DNA of 30,152 bases. Source: Caryophanales bacterium. GTDB lineage: Bacteria; Bacillota; Bacilli; Exiguobacteriales; Exiguobacteriaceae. Below are positions 8,302 to 15,997 of the stretch, one piece after another. The DNA is taken from the NCBI GenBank assembly GCA_902362975.1, contig CABIYO010000032.1, positions 1-30,152 of the forward strand. The letters are read 5' to 3'. Below the pieces are notes generated by a model that saw only the letters and a program-made list of their open reading frames with translations, had not been told where the DNA came from and ran no database searches. How positions within the stretch are numbered: position 1 is the first letter of the stretch; the number at the start of each line of letters is the position of its first letter. Made by a program: the position numbers and the translations under genes.

Positions 8302-9612
8302 TTAGTATCCTGCGTATTGAAGCGATTGGATGAATGCGCGTTTCTCCGCACCCGATAGGTTGAACTCGAGGTCGTAGTCCGTTCCTTGGACCATGACCGT
8401 GATCCGGTTTTCCGGACGGACGTACTTGTCGACGAAGCTGATGAGTTTCGCATCTGGTTCGAACAAGTATGACTCTTCGACCGAGCCGTCCTCATACTCT
8501 TCATAGTAGACTTCGTAATCGTTGATGTTTTGCGAATAGGTCGCACGACCGACACGGAGCGTCAACTTCTCGAATCCAGCGACCGAGCCATCCTCCGTGT
8601 AGCTGCTGAGAAGGAACGCAAGGCCCGACTTCGATGGATGTCCGACGAAGAGTGGCACGAACGTGTCCGCGTATTTCGTCGTCGAATCTGCATAGAAGAC
8701 TTCTTTATGAAGCGTCACCTTCATCCCTTCCATGTAGACACGATGGAAGTTGTTGTAGAGCGCGTGCTGGACGGTGATTGACTTCGATTGGCTGACGTTT
8801 CCGGCACCGTCACGGATGACGAGTGACATCTTCTGCCCCATCGCTTGACGTGGGATCTTCACGATAAACTTCCCGGTCGACATGACCGGTGCCGTGTATG
8901 ACTTCGTACCGATCTTAACGATGGCCGTCGCATATGGCTCGGCTTTTCCGAAGACGCCATATGATGCCGCCGTCACAGATTGTGTCAATGTCGCCATTTT
9001 GGGTGCAACGCGGTCTTTATAGACACTACGTTTCGAGACGTCGCTCGTCGCACCTTTCGTCGTGATTGTCTTCGCCGAGAGCCATGAGTAGGCCGGTTGC
9101 GGCGCGATGCCACGGCGGTAGAGACCGTTCGCATCGAACTTCCCTTTGTACGTGCTGCTGCCGATTGAGAGCTCGACATATTGTCCTGGCTCCCCGACGA
9201 CGCGCACTTCACGTGACGTCTCCGTCAACGGTTTGATGACCGGTGCGTCCGGACGTGCTTCTGGGTCTTCTGCGACGATGGCGCGTGTCGTCTCACTGAT
9301 GTTGCCGCTCGCGTCGACGAGACGGACGTCTATGACTTTGCCAACCGATTGTGGTGACATCTTGAAGACGGCCTCGCCACCTTCTAAGATGGTACGGACG
9401 TACGTCTTGCCGTTGATCAAGATCTCCGCTTTCGCAGCCACTTCACCTGTGATCGTGAGTGTTGTCGACGTGTGGAGTGGTGCTGATAATACAGGTGCGT
9501 CAGGAGCAGTCACGTCTTCCGTCGTCTCTGCGTTGACGATTGTCGAAGGCGCGATACCTCCGAATGCGAGTGTGGTAGCTAGGAAAAGTGCTGCATATTT
9601 CGGTTGTTTCAT
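8302..9612 (-). CDS. Secreted protein with Ig-like modules, function unknown
   Basis: The ATG at 9612 starts a Sec signal peptide (MKQPKYAALFLATTLAFGG, cleavage near VNA-ET). GGGAG lies 12 bases upstream, slightly far. Residues about 35-290 form three Ig-like (Big-type) modules beginning APDAPVLSAP, RPDAPVIKPL and APKMATLTQS, with the repeated pattern of GxVG turns and VDASGNIS or RDGAGNVSQS endings. The C-terminal about 140 residues are acidic and aromatic and end without a sorting motif. It is exported and possibly binds the wall or matrix. The same kind of module forms the C-terminus of the nearby S8 protease. It is monocistronic with its own terminator. Confidence 0.7.
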   Translation of the reverse strand: MKQPKYAALFLATTLAFGGIAPSTIVNAETTEDVTAPDAPVLSAPLHTSTTLTITGEVAAKAEILINGKTYVRTILEGGEAVFKMSPQSVGKVIDVRLVDASGNISETTRAIVAEDPEARPDAPVIKPLTETSREVRVVGEPGQYVELSIGSSTYKGKFDANGLYRRGIAPQPAYSWLSAKTITTKGATSDVSKRSVYKDRVAPKMATLTQSVTAASYGVFGKAEPYATAIVKIGTKSYTAPVMSTGKFIVKIPRQAMGQKMSLVIRDGAGNVSQSKSITVQHALYNNFHRVYMEGMKVTLHKEVFYADSTTKYADTFVPLFVGHPSKSGLAFLLSSYTEDGSVAGFEKLTLRVGRATYSQNINDYEVYYEEYEDGSVEESYLFEPDAKLISFVDKYVRPENRITVMVQGTDYDLEFNLSGAEKRAFIQSLQYAGY

Positions 9613-9744
9613 AATAAGTAGGGTCTCCCTCAAGAATAATGACAATCGTTTACAGAATTATTATAATCTGTCCTTTTTCAAAAGGGTACATAAATTTTCT
9701 AAAATAGTTATATTTTTTTCAAATTCACATTTCCTTCATTTTAT

Positions 9745-9772
9745 AAAAAAGACACCCCATTGTGTGGGGTGC
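9745..9772 (-). terminator. Rho-independent terminator of the NTF2-like gene
   Basis: On the minus strand the stem GCACCCCA / TGGGGTGT with a short loop is followed by TTTTTT. It lies 11 bases after the stop codon of the gene ending at 9784. Confidence 0.85.
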
Positions 9773-9783
9773 CTGAACGCTTA

Positions 9784-10158
9784 TTATCCTTCGTTGATCA
9801 TCGTCGCCTGTCCGCCTTGCCATAACCAGACGCCATCTTCTTTCACATAAAGATGAAGCATCCAGAACCGGCCTTCGTAGGCGTTCGTACCGATAATGAA
9901 CTTCTCTTCTAGCAGAAGTTGGACGACGGCGAGGTCGCCGCGTACCGTCTCATCGAATGTGACCGTGTCCTGTGCGATCCATTGAATCGCTGTCGGGTCG
10001 ACGAACTGGTCTAAGAACGTCTCTTTATCGAACTGACGCCCGCTCGAATCGACATATCGGAACGAGTCGTGCATGAGTGCCCGCATCGCATCGAGATCGC
10101 CGGCCACCTGATGGGCCGACCGGTCGTCAGAAAGTTGTTTCATGTTGAGTGTCTCCAT
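9784..10158 (-). CDS. NTF2-like / DUF4440-type protein
   Basis: This is a 124-residue cytosolic protein with the SnoaL/NTF2-like pattern: an N-terminal helix with DLDAMRALMHDSFRYVDSSGR, a middle helix KETFLDQF, and strands ending in WMLHLYVKEDGVWLWQGGQAT. Such cone-shaped domains bind small ligands or act as simple enzymes; the substrate cannot be told. The ATG at 10158 has AGGAAGGG six bases upstream. The gene stands alone between a promoter candidate and a terminator. A second, broken member of the same superfamily lies at 23320-23679. Confidence 0.65.
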   Translation of the reverse strand: METLNMKQLSDDRSAHQVAGDLDAMRALMHDSFRYVDSSGRQFDKETFLDQFVDPTAIQWIAQDTVTFDETVRGDLAVVQLLLEEKFIIGTNAYEGRFWMLHLYVKEDGVWLWQGGQATMINEG

Positions 10159-10182
10159 AGCTGTCCCTTCCTTTCCCCGTCC

Positions 10183-10191
10183 ATCATAGCA
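10183..10191 (-). promoter_or_regulatory. Candidate extended -10 promoter of the NTF2-like gene
   Basis: On the minus strand TGCTATGAT gives an extended -10 (TGn before TATGAT), 25 bases before the start codon region. No good -35 is visible, as is usual with extended -10 promoters. Confidence 0.35.
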
Positions 10192-10330
10192 CAGATGGTC
10201 GAAAACGAACGAGTGGAATGCCGAACACGGACCCCTTCAAACATTTCCCTATTATCGAAATAAGCAACCTTTTTCATCTTCACTATGTATATACTAAAAA
10301 CTGTAAATTTCATGAATCGAGGTGGAACGC

Positions 10331-12553
10331 TTGAAACGAATCTTCAGTTTGCTTGTTCTCTTTACTTTTTATTGGACTCTCACCGCACAGGCGGTCGGGT
10401 CCGACGCCATGCTCCCTGCCGGCACGACGCTTTATGCCGACCCGGAGGAATCCAGCATCCTGCTCGTCACGGATGAGCCGAAGCGTGTCGACATCCAGGA
10501 CGTGACCGAGACCCATACGTCCGTCACGATCGATACACAGAACGGATTCGTTCGAAACGACGACGTCCGATATGCCATCACACGTTACACCCAGACAGAA
10601 ACGGATGCGCTCGACGCTGCCGGTAACCTCGTCGCAACCCTCCCAATCGGGACAGCCGTCAACGTCTTTGACCTCGAGGGTGACCGCCTTCTCACGACGG
10701 ACGGAACGTATGTCGCCCGTGACGCCCTCGGTGAGACGATGCCGGAAGCCGTGACCCGCTACGCGAAAGCAGGTGCGGTCGTCTTGTCCGCTCCAGACGG
10801 GGACACAATCGCCGAACTCGAAGCCGGGCAGATGCTCGACGGTTTGGTCGTCGGTTCGATGCTTCGTATCGAGACGGCGGACGGCTTCGGCTATGTCACC
10901 TTAGATGCGACGAGCACTCGTCCGATCAAGACGGGCACCCAGTTCGTTTTGACGACATCGCCTTACACCGATGCGTCCGGCAAGATCATCGGCTCCCTCG
11001 TCCGCGGTGAACAGACGAGCGTCTATGGCACCATCGGAGACACTACCCGCCTCTTCAAGGACGGCGCCTACGTCTATATGAAACGCGACGTGCTCGCAGA
11101 CAAGATGCCGCGCTATATGAAGACAGGCAGCCGCTATACGCTCGCCGCGATCAACATCTATCAGGACACGGACAAGAAACAAGTCGTCGGGTCGCTGAAA
11201 CGAAGTCAGCTCGTCACCATTTACGGGACGGACGGTGACTTCACACGCATCTATACGCGCGGCCAGTTCCTGTTCGTCGAGACGAAATCGCTCGGCACGA
11301 CGAAACCGGCACCGCTCCAGACGGGACAACGGTACATCACGAAAGACACGCCGGTCTACGCACGGACGGTCCTGTCGTCGAAGACGTCCCTCAGCCTGAA
11401 GCGCGGACAACTCGTCACCATCTACGGGACGAAAGGCAACTATACCCGCATCTTTACGCAAGGGAACTACTACTTCATCCCGACGAGCGTAACGAGCACG
11501 AAAAAACCGCCTCGCTTCGAATCGACGGGCATGCGCTACTCTCGTTATAACGAGGTCGAAGTGTACGCCTCGACGTCTGTCGCGAAACAAGTCGGTTCCT
11601 TGAAACGTGGACAAGTCGTCGAAACGTTCGGGACGAGTGGGTACTACACGCGCATCCGTCTGAACGGGACGTATCGCTATGTCGCGACGGGCTACCTCGC
11701 CGTCTCGAAACCGACCGCGAAACTGAAGGCAGGCACGGTCTTCTATACACAGTTCAACGGGACGCCTTACTTCTCGGCTGACGTCGCATACGGTCGTCCG
11801 GCCGGCACGTTGCCACGCGGGACGAAACTCGTCGGGGTCCGCTCGATTGATGCCGACTTCTGGCACGTCCGTCTTCCGTCCGGGAAGCGCGTGTACGTGT
11901 TGAACCCGTATATCGCCGAGACGAAACCGAAGGCAATCCAACCGGCGAGCGTCTATACAGCCGCCCATTACGGGACGACGAAGAAGACACCGTTCTACGC
12001 CAACCCGAACGACACCCGTCCGATCGGCTATCTCGATGCCGGTCGTCGCATCTACCCACGTGGAAAGAGTGGCGACTCGTATCTCATCCAGTACGACTGG
12101 CGCCCCGTCTACGTCAAGACGACAGACATCCGCATCAAGCAGGATGCTTTGTTGAAGAAACGGGACAACTCGCAAAAAGAGCGTCTGATCAATGCTGCCG
12201 TGAAACATCTCGGGACACCGTACACATGGGGCTCGCAGTCCCCGCTGAACGGTGGGTTCGACTGTTCCGGTCTCATCCATTATGCGACGAATCAGGCCGG
12301 GAAGATCGGCGGTCGCACGAACGTGTCGGGCTATTGGTATAGCGGACACTTCAAGAACAAACGGACGGGTATCACGAGTGGTCGTCGCGGGGACATCATC
12401 TTCTTCGCCGGCACGTACAAATCGGGCCCGTCCCACATCGGCATCATGCTCGATGACGAGTTCTTCATCCATGCCGGGGGCGAGATGCTTCAAATCAACT
12501 CGATTCACGACCCGATGTGGCGCCCATACTTCTTAGGATACAAATCGTTATGA
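10331..12553 (+). CDS. Secreted NlpC/P60 wall hydrolase with SH3-like repeats
   Basis: The start is the TTG at 10331: GAGGTGG lies 5 bases upstream, whereas the earlier in-frame GTG (10322) overlaps that site. A signal peptide follows (MKRIFSLLVLFTFYWTLTAQA). Residues about 25-600 are made of SH3-like repeats of roughly 65 residues with the recurring pattern VGSLKRGQLVTIYGT..YTRI; five are easy to see. The C-terminal domain is NlpC/P60: Cys645 in FDCSGL, His702 in SHIGIM and the third polar residue His714 in HAGG. Such enzymes cut D-Glu-DAP or D-Glu-Lys bonds in peptidoglycan stem peptides outside the cell, with the repeats binding the wall. A 38-bp tandem duplication sits on the stop codon but leaves the protein end intact (YFLGYKSL). 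Confidence 0.9.
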   Translation: MKRIFSLLVLFTFYWTLTAQAVGSDAMLPAGTTLYADPEESSILLVTDEPKRVDIQDVTETHTSVTIDTQNGFVRNDDVRYAITRYTQTETDALDAAGNLVATLPIGTAVNVFDLEGDRLLTTDGTYVARDALGETMPEAVTRYAKAGAVVLSAPDGDTIAELEAGQMLDGLVVGSMLRIETADGFGYVTLDATSTRPIKTGTQFVLTTSPYTDASGKIIGSLVRGEQTSVYGTIGDTTRLFKDGAYVYMKRDVLADKMPRYMKTGSRYTLAAINIYQDTDKKQVVGSLKRSQLVTIYGTDGDFTRIYTRGQFLFVETKSLGTTKPAPLQTGQRYITKDTPVYARTVLSSKTSLSLKRGQLVTIYGTKGNYTRIFTQGNYYFIPTSVTSTKKPPRFESTGMRYSRYNEVEVYASTSVAKQVGSLKRGQVVETFGTSGYYTRIRLNGTYRYVATGYLAVSKPTAKLKAGTVFYTQFNGTPYFSADVAYGRPAGTLPRGTKLVGVRSIDADFWHVRLPSGKRVYVLNPYIAETKPKAIQPASVYTAAHYGTTKKTPFYANPNDTRPIGYLDAGRRIYPRGKSGDSYLIQYDWRPVYVKTTDIRIKQDALLKKRDNSQKERLINAAVKHLGTPYTWGSQSPLNGGFDCSGLIHYATNQAGKIGGRTNVSGYWYSGHFKNKRTGITSGRRGDIIFFAGTYKSGPSHIGIMLDDEFFIHAGGEMLQINSIHDPMWRPYFLGYKSL

Positions 12554-12589
12554 TGTGGCGCCCATACTTCTTAGGATACAAATCGTTAT
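12514..12589. repeat. 38-bp perfect tandem duplication at the end of the NlpC/P60 gene
   Basis: Bases 12514-12551 are repeated exactly at 12552-12589. The first copy ends the gene with TTATGA; the second copy, now non-coding, ends TTATAA, probably the original stop. The unit spans the last codons (WRPYFLGYKSL) and ends just before the ribosome binding site of the next gene. Confidence 0.95.
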
Positions 12590-12603
12590 AAGGGGGATGC
12601 TCC

Positions 12604-12888
12604 ATGTTTGACTATATCGATCCGTTCTTATGGCAGCTCGTCATCGTCCCGTTTCTCACCATCGGCGGTGGTGTCGTGGTCGCCATGATTTCGAAACGGA
12701 TTTGGGTCGGCCCTGTGGTGACGTTCTTGTTGAACGCCATCATCGAATTGACGTACTTTGCCGTCTATTATGACCACAGTCCGTTCGATATCACCCATCT
12801 CAGTTCGTGGAATGTCATTTTCCCGCTGATTTCGCTCTTGTTCTCGTTCATCTTCGTCGGATTGATGAAAACAAAGAAATCTGTCTGA
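12604..12888 (+). CDS. Small membrane protein, DUF2651-like (copy 1)
   Basis: This is a 94-residue protein with three predicted membrane segments: about 9-29, 38-56 and 68-86, the last followed by KTKK. The N-terminus MFDYIDPFLWQLVIVP matches the pattern of Bacillales DUF2651 proteins; the function is unknown. The start has AAGGGGG eight bases upstream. It is followed by a paralogue whose leader and first residues are nearly the same, so the pair arose by duplication. No terminator separates it from the NlpC/P60 gene, so it may be transcribed with it. Confidence 0.7.
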   Translation: MFDYIDPFLWQLVIVPFLTIGGGVVVAMISKRIWVGPVVTFLLNAIIELTYFAVYYDHSPFDITHLSSWNVIFPLISLLFSFIFVGLMKTKKSV

Positions 12889-12923
12889 TGTGTCGTGATT
12901 CATCGTTATAAGGAGGACTCTCC

Positions 12924-13190
12924 ATGTTTCACTATATCGACCCGTATCTTTGGCAACTCGTCAACGTCCCAACGCTTACGATCGGACTAGGGGTCGCCAT
13001 CGCATTGCACCTGAAGCGTTTGTCTATCGCTCCCTTGATCACGCTCTTCGCCTACTTGGGCATGGAGTGGTTCATGTATCGGGGTACCCTCTTCTTCTTT
13101 ACGAAGTGGTGGCTCCTTCCACTCCTTGCGTCGGGGATCACGTTCACGTTCATCGGGAAGCGTCAGGTGGAGCATGCTTCGATCAAATGA
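12924..13190 (+). CDS. Small membrane protein, DUF2651-like (copy 2)
   Basis: An 88-residue paralogue of the preceding gene. The N-terminus MFHYIDPYLWQLVNVPTLTIG aligns with copy 1 without gaps; later parts have diverged, with membrane segments at about 15-30, 36-52 and 59-78. The leader CGTTATAAGGAGGA is shared with copy 1 apart from single bases, giving a strong ribosome binding site nine bases before the ATG. It lies immediately upstream of the promoter of the tryptophan T-box, with no obvious terminator of its own. Confidence 0.7.
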   Translation: MFHYIDPYLWQLVNVPTLTIGLGVAIALHLKRLSIAPLITLFAYLGMEWFMYRGTLFFFTKWWLLPLLASGITFTFIGKRQVEHASIK

Positions 13191-13193
13191 TGC

Positions 13194-13222
13194 TTGACAA
13201 TGCATCTTTATCCCGTTAAAGT
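13194..13222 (+). promoter_or_regulatory. Promoter of the T-box leader
   Basis: A perfect -35 TTGACA (13194-13199) and a -10 TAAAGT (13217-13222) are separated by 17 bases. The -35 overlaps the region just after the stop codon of the upstream gene. The transcript would start near 13229, at the 5' edge of the T-box. Confidence 0.65.
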
Positions 13223-13228
13223 AACGAT

Positions 13229-13506
13229 AACATTCATACGAACTCGCGATGAGAAAGAAGAGTAGCGCGAAGGGACGTCTTCAGAAAGCCGGTGGTCGAT
13301 GCGAACCGGTGTCGTGCCTTGCGTGAATGGGCTTTTGAGCGTTCAGACCGACATGTAGGCTCTGACGGGTCCTCCCGTTATCGGGGACAGCGAATGATGG
13401 TTCGCGATGAGTGGGAAGACAAAGCGTCTTTCAACGAAGGTGGCAACACGGGGAATCTCCTCGTCCTTCATGTCCGATTGGGCATGCGGGACGAGGAGAT
13501 TTTTTG
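13229..13506 (+). ncRNA. T-box riboswitch, tryptophan-specific (leader for trpEG)
   Basis: The leader shows T-box parts in order. Stem I has the conserved AAGAGUAG segment, an apical CCGGUG..AACCGG stem, and a specifier loop GAAUGGGC in which UGG (13328-13330) is the Trp codon. The T-box sequence itself is GAAGGTGGCAACACGGG (13436-13452), a variant of the consensus. A strong terminator follows: 13-bp outer stem 13454-13466 / 13489-13501 and TTTTTT. Within the T-box, UGGC (13441-13444) would pair with tRNA ending GCCA, matching the G discriminator usual in bacterial tRNA-Trp. Uncharged tRNA-Trp should favour the antiterminator. The terminator overlaps the 3' end of the opposite-strand gene. 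Confidence 0.85.
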
Positions 13507-14046
13507 TTTAAGCGATTGGAGGTGGGCTGGTGACGTACCACGGATATACGCACCGCGGTCATCGTATACGAACAAGACGTGCCCCTCTCGTTCGTGAATG
13601 AACTGAACGAACGGATACGTTGTGAACTCTCCGTTCAAACGAGGCTTCGATTTTGTATAAAAATCTTGATAACAAATCGCCTCAAGAAGTGGTCGCACAC
13701 GGATTGCGGACTTGTCCGCTACCGGCACCGTGAACATCCATAACAGTTCGTCATCGAACATGCACGATGTGGCGGTCGTCTTGAAGCGCACCGATTCGTC
13801 CCGGATGTAACGGAACAGACGGGTCGGTTTGACGGGCTGTCCATATACATGCCAAACGATCCGGATGGGGTCGCCCTCTTCGAACAACGCATCAAACAAT
13901 TGCTGGGCATGTCGAACGACTGCCTCAAAATATTCAAGATTCAATTCATCGGATTTGATACCAAGGTAAGGTGATAGCGTGTCCTCGAGTTCGATGTGCT
14001 CGGTCAACGCTTCACCTGAAAATTGGTCAGGTCGTAAGACTGACAT
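13468..14046 (-). CDS. DUF3885-like protein, antisense between T-box and trpE
   Basis: The protein has 192 residues. The C-terminal part (YTKSKPRLNGEFTTYPFVQF, then GHVLFVYDDRGAYI) fits the DUF3885 pattern, in which a YDDRG motif is conserved; the function is unknown. No signal peptide or membrane segment is seen. Of two nearby ATGs I chose 14046, because AGGGG lies 8 bases upstream; the ATG at 14052 is too close to it. The last codons overlap the T-box terminator hairpin on the other strand, and its start lies only 44 bases from the start of trpE, divergently. Read-through from the T-box would make RNA antisense to the whole gene. Confidence 0.65.
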   Translation of the reverse strand: MSVLRPDQFSGEALTEHIELEDTLSPYLGIKSDELNLEYFEAVVRHAQQLFDALFEEGDPIRIVWHVYGQPVKPTRLFRYIRDESVRFKTTATSCMFDDELLWMFTVPVADKSAIRVRPLLEAICYQDFYTKSKPRLNGEFTTYPFVQFIHEREGHVLFVYDDRGAYIRGTSPAHLQSLKQKISSSRMPNRT

Positions 14047-14090
14047 CGGCATATCCCCTTTCTACTACCCATTATAAGGAGGTTCTTTCA

Positions 14091-15422
14091 ATGCAACAAC
14101 GGATCATTAATGGTGACGAACTCACACCGGTGGCAATCTTCCACCGACTGCAAGGTGAACGAAAGGTATTGCTCGAAAGTCGCGCGGAAGGCAAGCACGG
14201 CCGCTACTCCATCATCGCGGCGAACCCGGTCGAGACGATCCGGGTTGATGGGAACGACGTGACCGATGCAACGGGAACGGTCTATGTGGACGACCCGCTC
14301 CATGCCCTATCAAAACGTATCACCCGTGACGACTTCACTGCTCCATACCCGTTCATCGGCGGTGCCGTCGGTTATATCGGCTATGACTTGCTTCGGGTGT
14401 ATGAACCGATCCCGAACACGCCGACCGTGACGCGTGATTTGCCAGACGCCCTCTTTCAGCGCTATGAGACGGTCGTCTTATATGACCACCTCGAGGAACA
14501 GGTCATCCTGATCGATACGAGTGAGACGGATGCGACGATGCGACTCGAGTCCATCCGCGAACAGCTTGAGACACCGGAGACGCATGCCCTCGAACCGGTC
14601 GTCCGGACGAGCGAGCAGATTTTGACGCCGAAAGATGAATTCATCGACCGTGTGCTCCAGGCGAAAGAGGCGATCCTCGCGGGTGAGGTGTTCCAACTCG
14701 TCTTGTCGCAACGAATCGACGCGACGTTCACCGGGGACCCGTTCCACTTTTACCGGACGCTGCGGAAACAAAATCCGAGCCCGTACTTGTTCTACATCGA
14801 CCTCGGGGAAGCGATTGTCCTCGGTGCCTCACCGGAAAGTCTCGTCCGGGTCGAGAACGGCAAAGTGACGACGAACCCGATCGCTGGGACACGCCCTCGT
14901 GGGAAGACCGTCGAGGAAGACATGCGTCATGCAGAGTCACTCCTTCATGACGAGAAGGAACTCGCCGAACATCGGATGCTCCTCGACCTCGGACGGAACG
15001 ATATCGGGCGGGTCGCCAAAGTCGGTACGGTCACCATCCCGAAACACATCGAGCTCGAGCGGTTCAAAAACGTGATGCATCTCGTCTCGGAAGTCGAAGG
15101 GGATTTACGTGACGATGTGACCTCAATTGATGCGCTCCGTGCCTGTCTGCCGGCCGGTACCGTCTCCGGGGCTCCAAAGATTCGAGCGATGCAGTTGATT
15201 GACGACCTCGAGACGGTGAAACGGGAGGTCTACGCCGGTGCGGTCGGTTATCTCGACGTCCGCGGTGGATTCGACTTCGCCCTCGCCATCCGGACGATGG
15301 TCGTCCAAGGTGACACGGCCCATGTCCAAGCAGGCGCCGGTATCGTCTATGACTCAGACCCCGTATCAGAATATGAAGAAACGCTTCATAAAGCCAAATC
15401 CCTTTTGGAGGTGTTCGCATGA
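14091..15422 (+). CDS. trpE: Anthranilate synthase component I
   Basis: TrpE converts chorismate to anthranilate, the first step of tryptophan synthesis, using ammonia from TrpG. The 443-residue protein starts at 14091, with AAGGAGG eight bases upstream. The N-terminal LLES motif (about residues 23-26), part of the tryptophan feedback site, separates it from most PabB proteins. The C-terminal chorismate-binding domain is complete: NPSPYLFYIDLG, ASPESLVRV, PIAGTRPRG, DLGRNDIGRV, then PAGTVSGAPKIRAM and GAGIVYDSDP. It overlaps trpG by 4 bases (ATGA), so the two are translationally coupled. The Trp T-box upstream supports the TrpE assignment, although an antisense gene lies between. The other trp genes are not in the window. 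Confidence 0.93.
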   Translation: MQQRIINGDELTPVAIFHRLQGERKVLLESRAEGKHGRYSIIAANPVETIRVDGNDVTDATGTVYVDDPLHALSKRITRDDFTAPYPFIGGAVGYIGYDLLRVYEPIPNTPTVTRDLPDALFQRYETVVLYDHLEEQVILIDTSETDATMRLESIREQLETPETHALEPVVRTSEQILTPKDEFIDRVLQAKEAILAGEVFQLVLSQRIDATFTGDPFHFYRTLRKQNPSPYLFYIDLGEAIVLGASPESLVRVENGKVTTNPIAGTRPRGKTVEEDMRHAESLLHDEKELAEHRMLLDLGRNDIGRVAKVGTVTIPKHIELERFKNVMHLVSEVEGDLRDDVTSIDALRACLPAGTVSGAPKIRAMQLIDDLETVKREVYAGAVGYLDVRGGFDFALAIRTMVVQGDTAHVQAGAGIVYDSDPVSEYEETLHKAKSLLEVFA

Positions 15423-15994
15423 TTCTCCTCATCGACAACTACGATTCGTTCACGTATAACGTCTATCAGGACGTCGCCCGCTTCAGTAACGTCTGCGTCA
15501 TCCGGAACGACGAACATACGATAGAAGAAATCCGTCGCATGAACCCGAGTGGCATCATCCTTTCTCCCGGTCCCGGTGGTCCACAAGATGCCGGTGTCTC
15601 GCTCGCGGTCGTTCGACAATTGTCCGGTTACATCCCGATTCTTGGGGTCTGTCTCGGCCATCAGGTCATCGCCGAGGCATTCGGTGGAGTCGTCGGACGG
15701 GCGAACGAGGTGATGCATGGGAAAGTCTCACGAATTAATACGTCACCGAGTGTCTTATTCGAAGGCTTGTCGATGGACGTCATGCGCTATCACTCGCTCG
15801 TCGTACAAGAGACCGAACTGACCGTCACGGCCGAGACGACAGACGGTGTCATCATGGCACTCGAGCACCCGACGCATCCGACGTACGGTGTCCAATTCCA
15901 CCCCGAGTCGATCGGGACGCCGGAGGGACGTGGCATCTTCGAGCGCTTTGTCCAACTGTGCACGAAAAAACCGGGGCACGTGTCCCCGGTTTGA
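15419..15994 (+). CDS. trpG: Anthranilate synthase component II, glutamine amidotransferase
   Basis: This class I glutamine amidotransferase of 191 residues releases ammonia from glutamine for TrpE. The N-terminus MILLIDNYDSFTYN is typical. The catalytic Cys78 sits in GVCLGHQ, and His161 and Glu163 in QFHPESIGT. PabA is the close alternative, and in many Bacillales one protein serves both pathways; the partner trpE and the T-box favour tryptophan. The stop codon lies inside the terminator hairpin shared with the opposite operon. Confidence 0.9.
   Translation: MILLIDNYDSFTYNVYQDVARFSNVCVIRNDEHTIEEIRRMNPSGIILSPGPGGPQDAGVSLAVVRQLSGYIPILGVCLGHQVIAEAFGGVVGRANEVMHGKVSRINTSPSVLFEGLSMDVMRYHSLVVQETELTVTAETTDGVIMALEHPTHPTYGVQFHPESIGTPEGRGIFERFVQLCTKKPGHVSPV
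15965..15992. terminator. Bidirectional terminator between trpG and the reductase gene
   Basis: The stem AACCGGGG / CCCCGGTT with loop CACGTGT is flanked by AAAAAA on the left and TTT on the right. The strong T-run faces the minus-strand operon; for the plus strand the T-run is short and the hairpin covers the last codons of trpG. Confidence 0.75.
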
Positions 15995-15997
15995 GTG

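Noticed and set aside
9635..9653. Fur-like sequence AATAATGACAATCGTTTAC upstream of the Ig-like exoprotein
   Set aside because: Only about 10 of 14 positions of the 7-1-7 box match; too weak next to the perfect boxes at 20690-20712.
10322..10330. GTG at 10322 as start of the NlpC/P60 protein
   Set aside because: It lies inside the GAGGTGG ribosome binding site; the TTG at 10331 is correctly spaced and begins the signal peptide.
10901..12508. Long minus-strand open frame opposite the NlpC/P60 gene
   Set aside because: It mirrors the codon structure of the real gene, has an Arg/Asp-rich shadow composition and no ribosome binding site.
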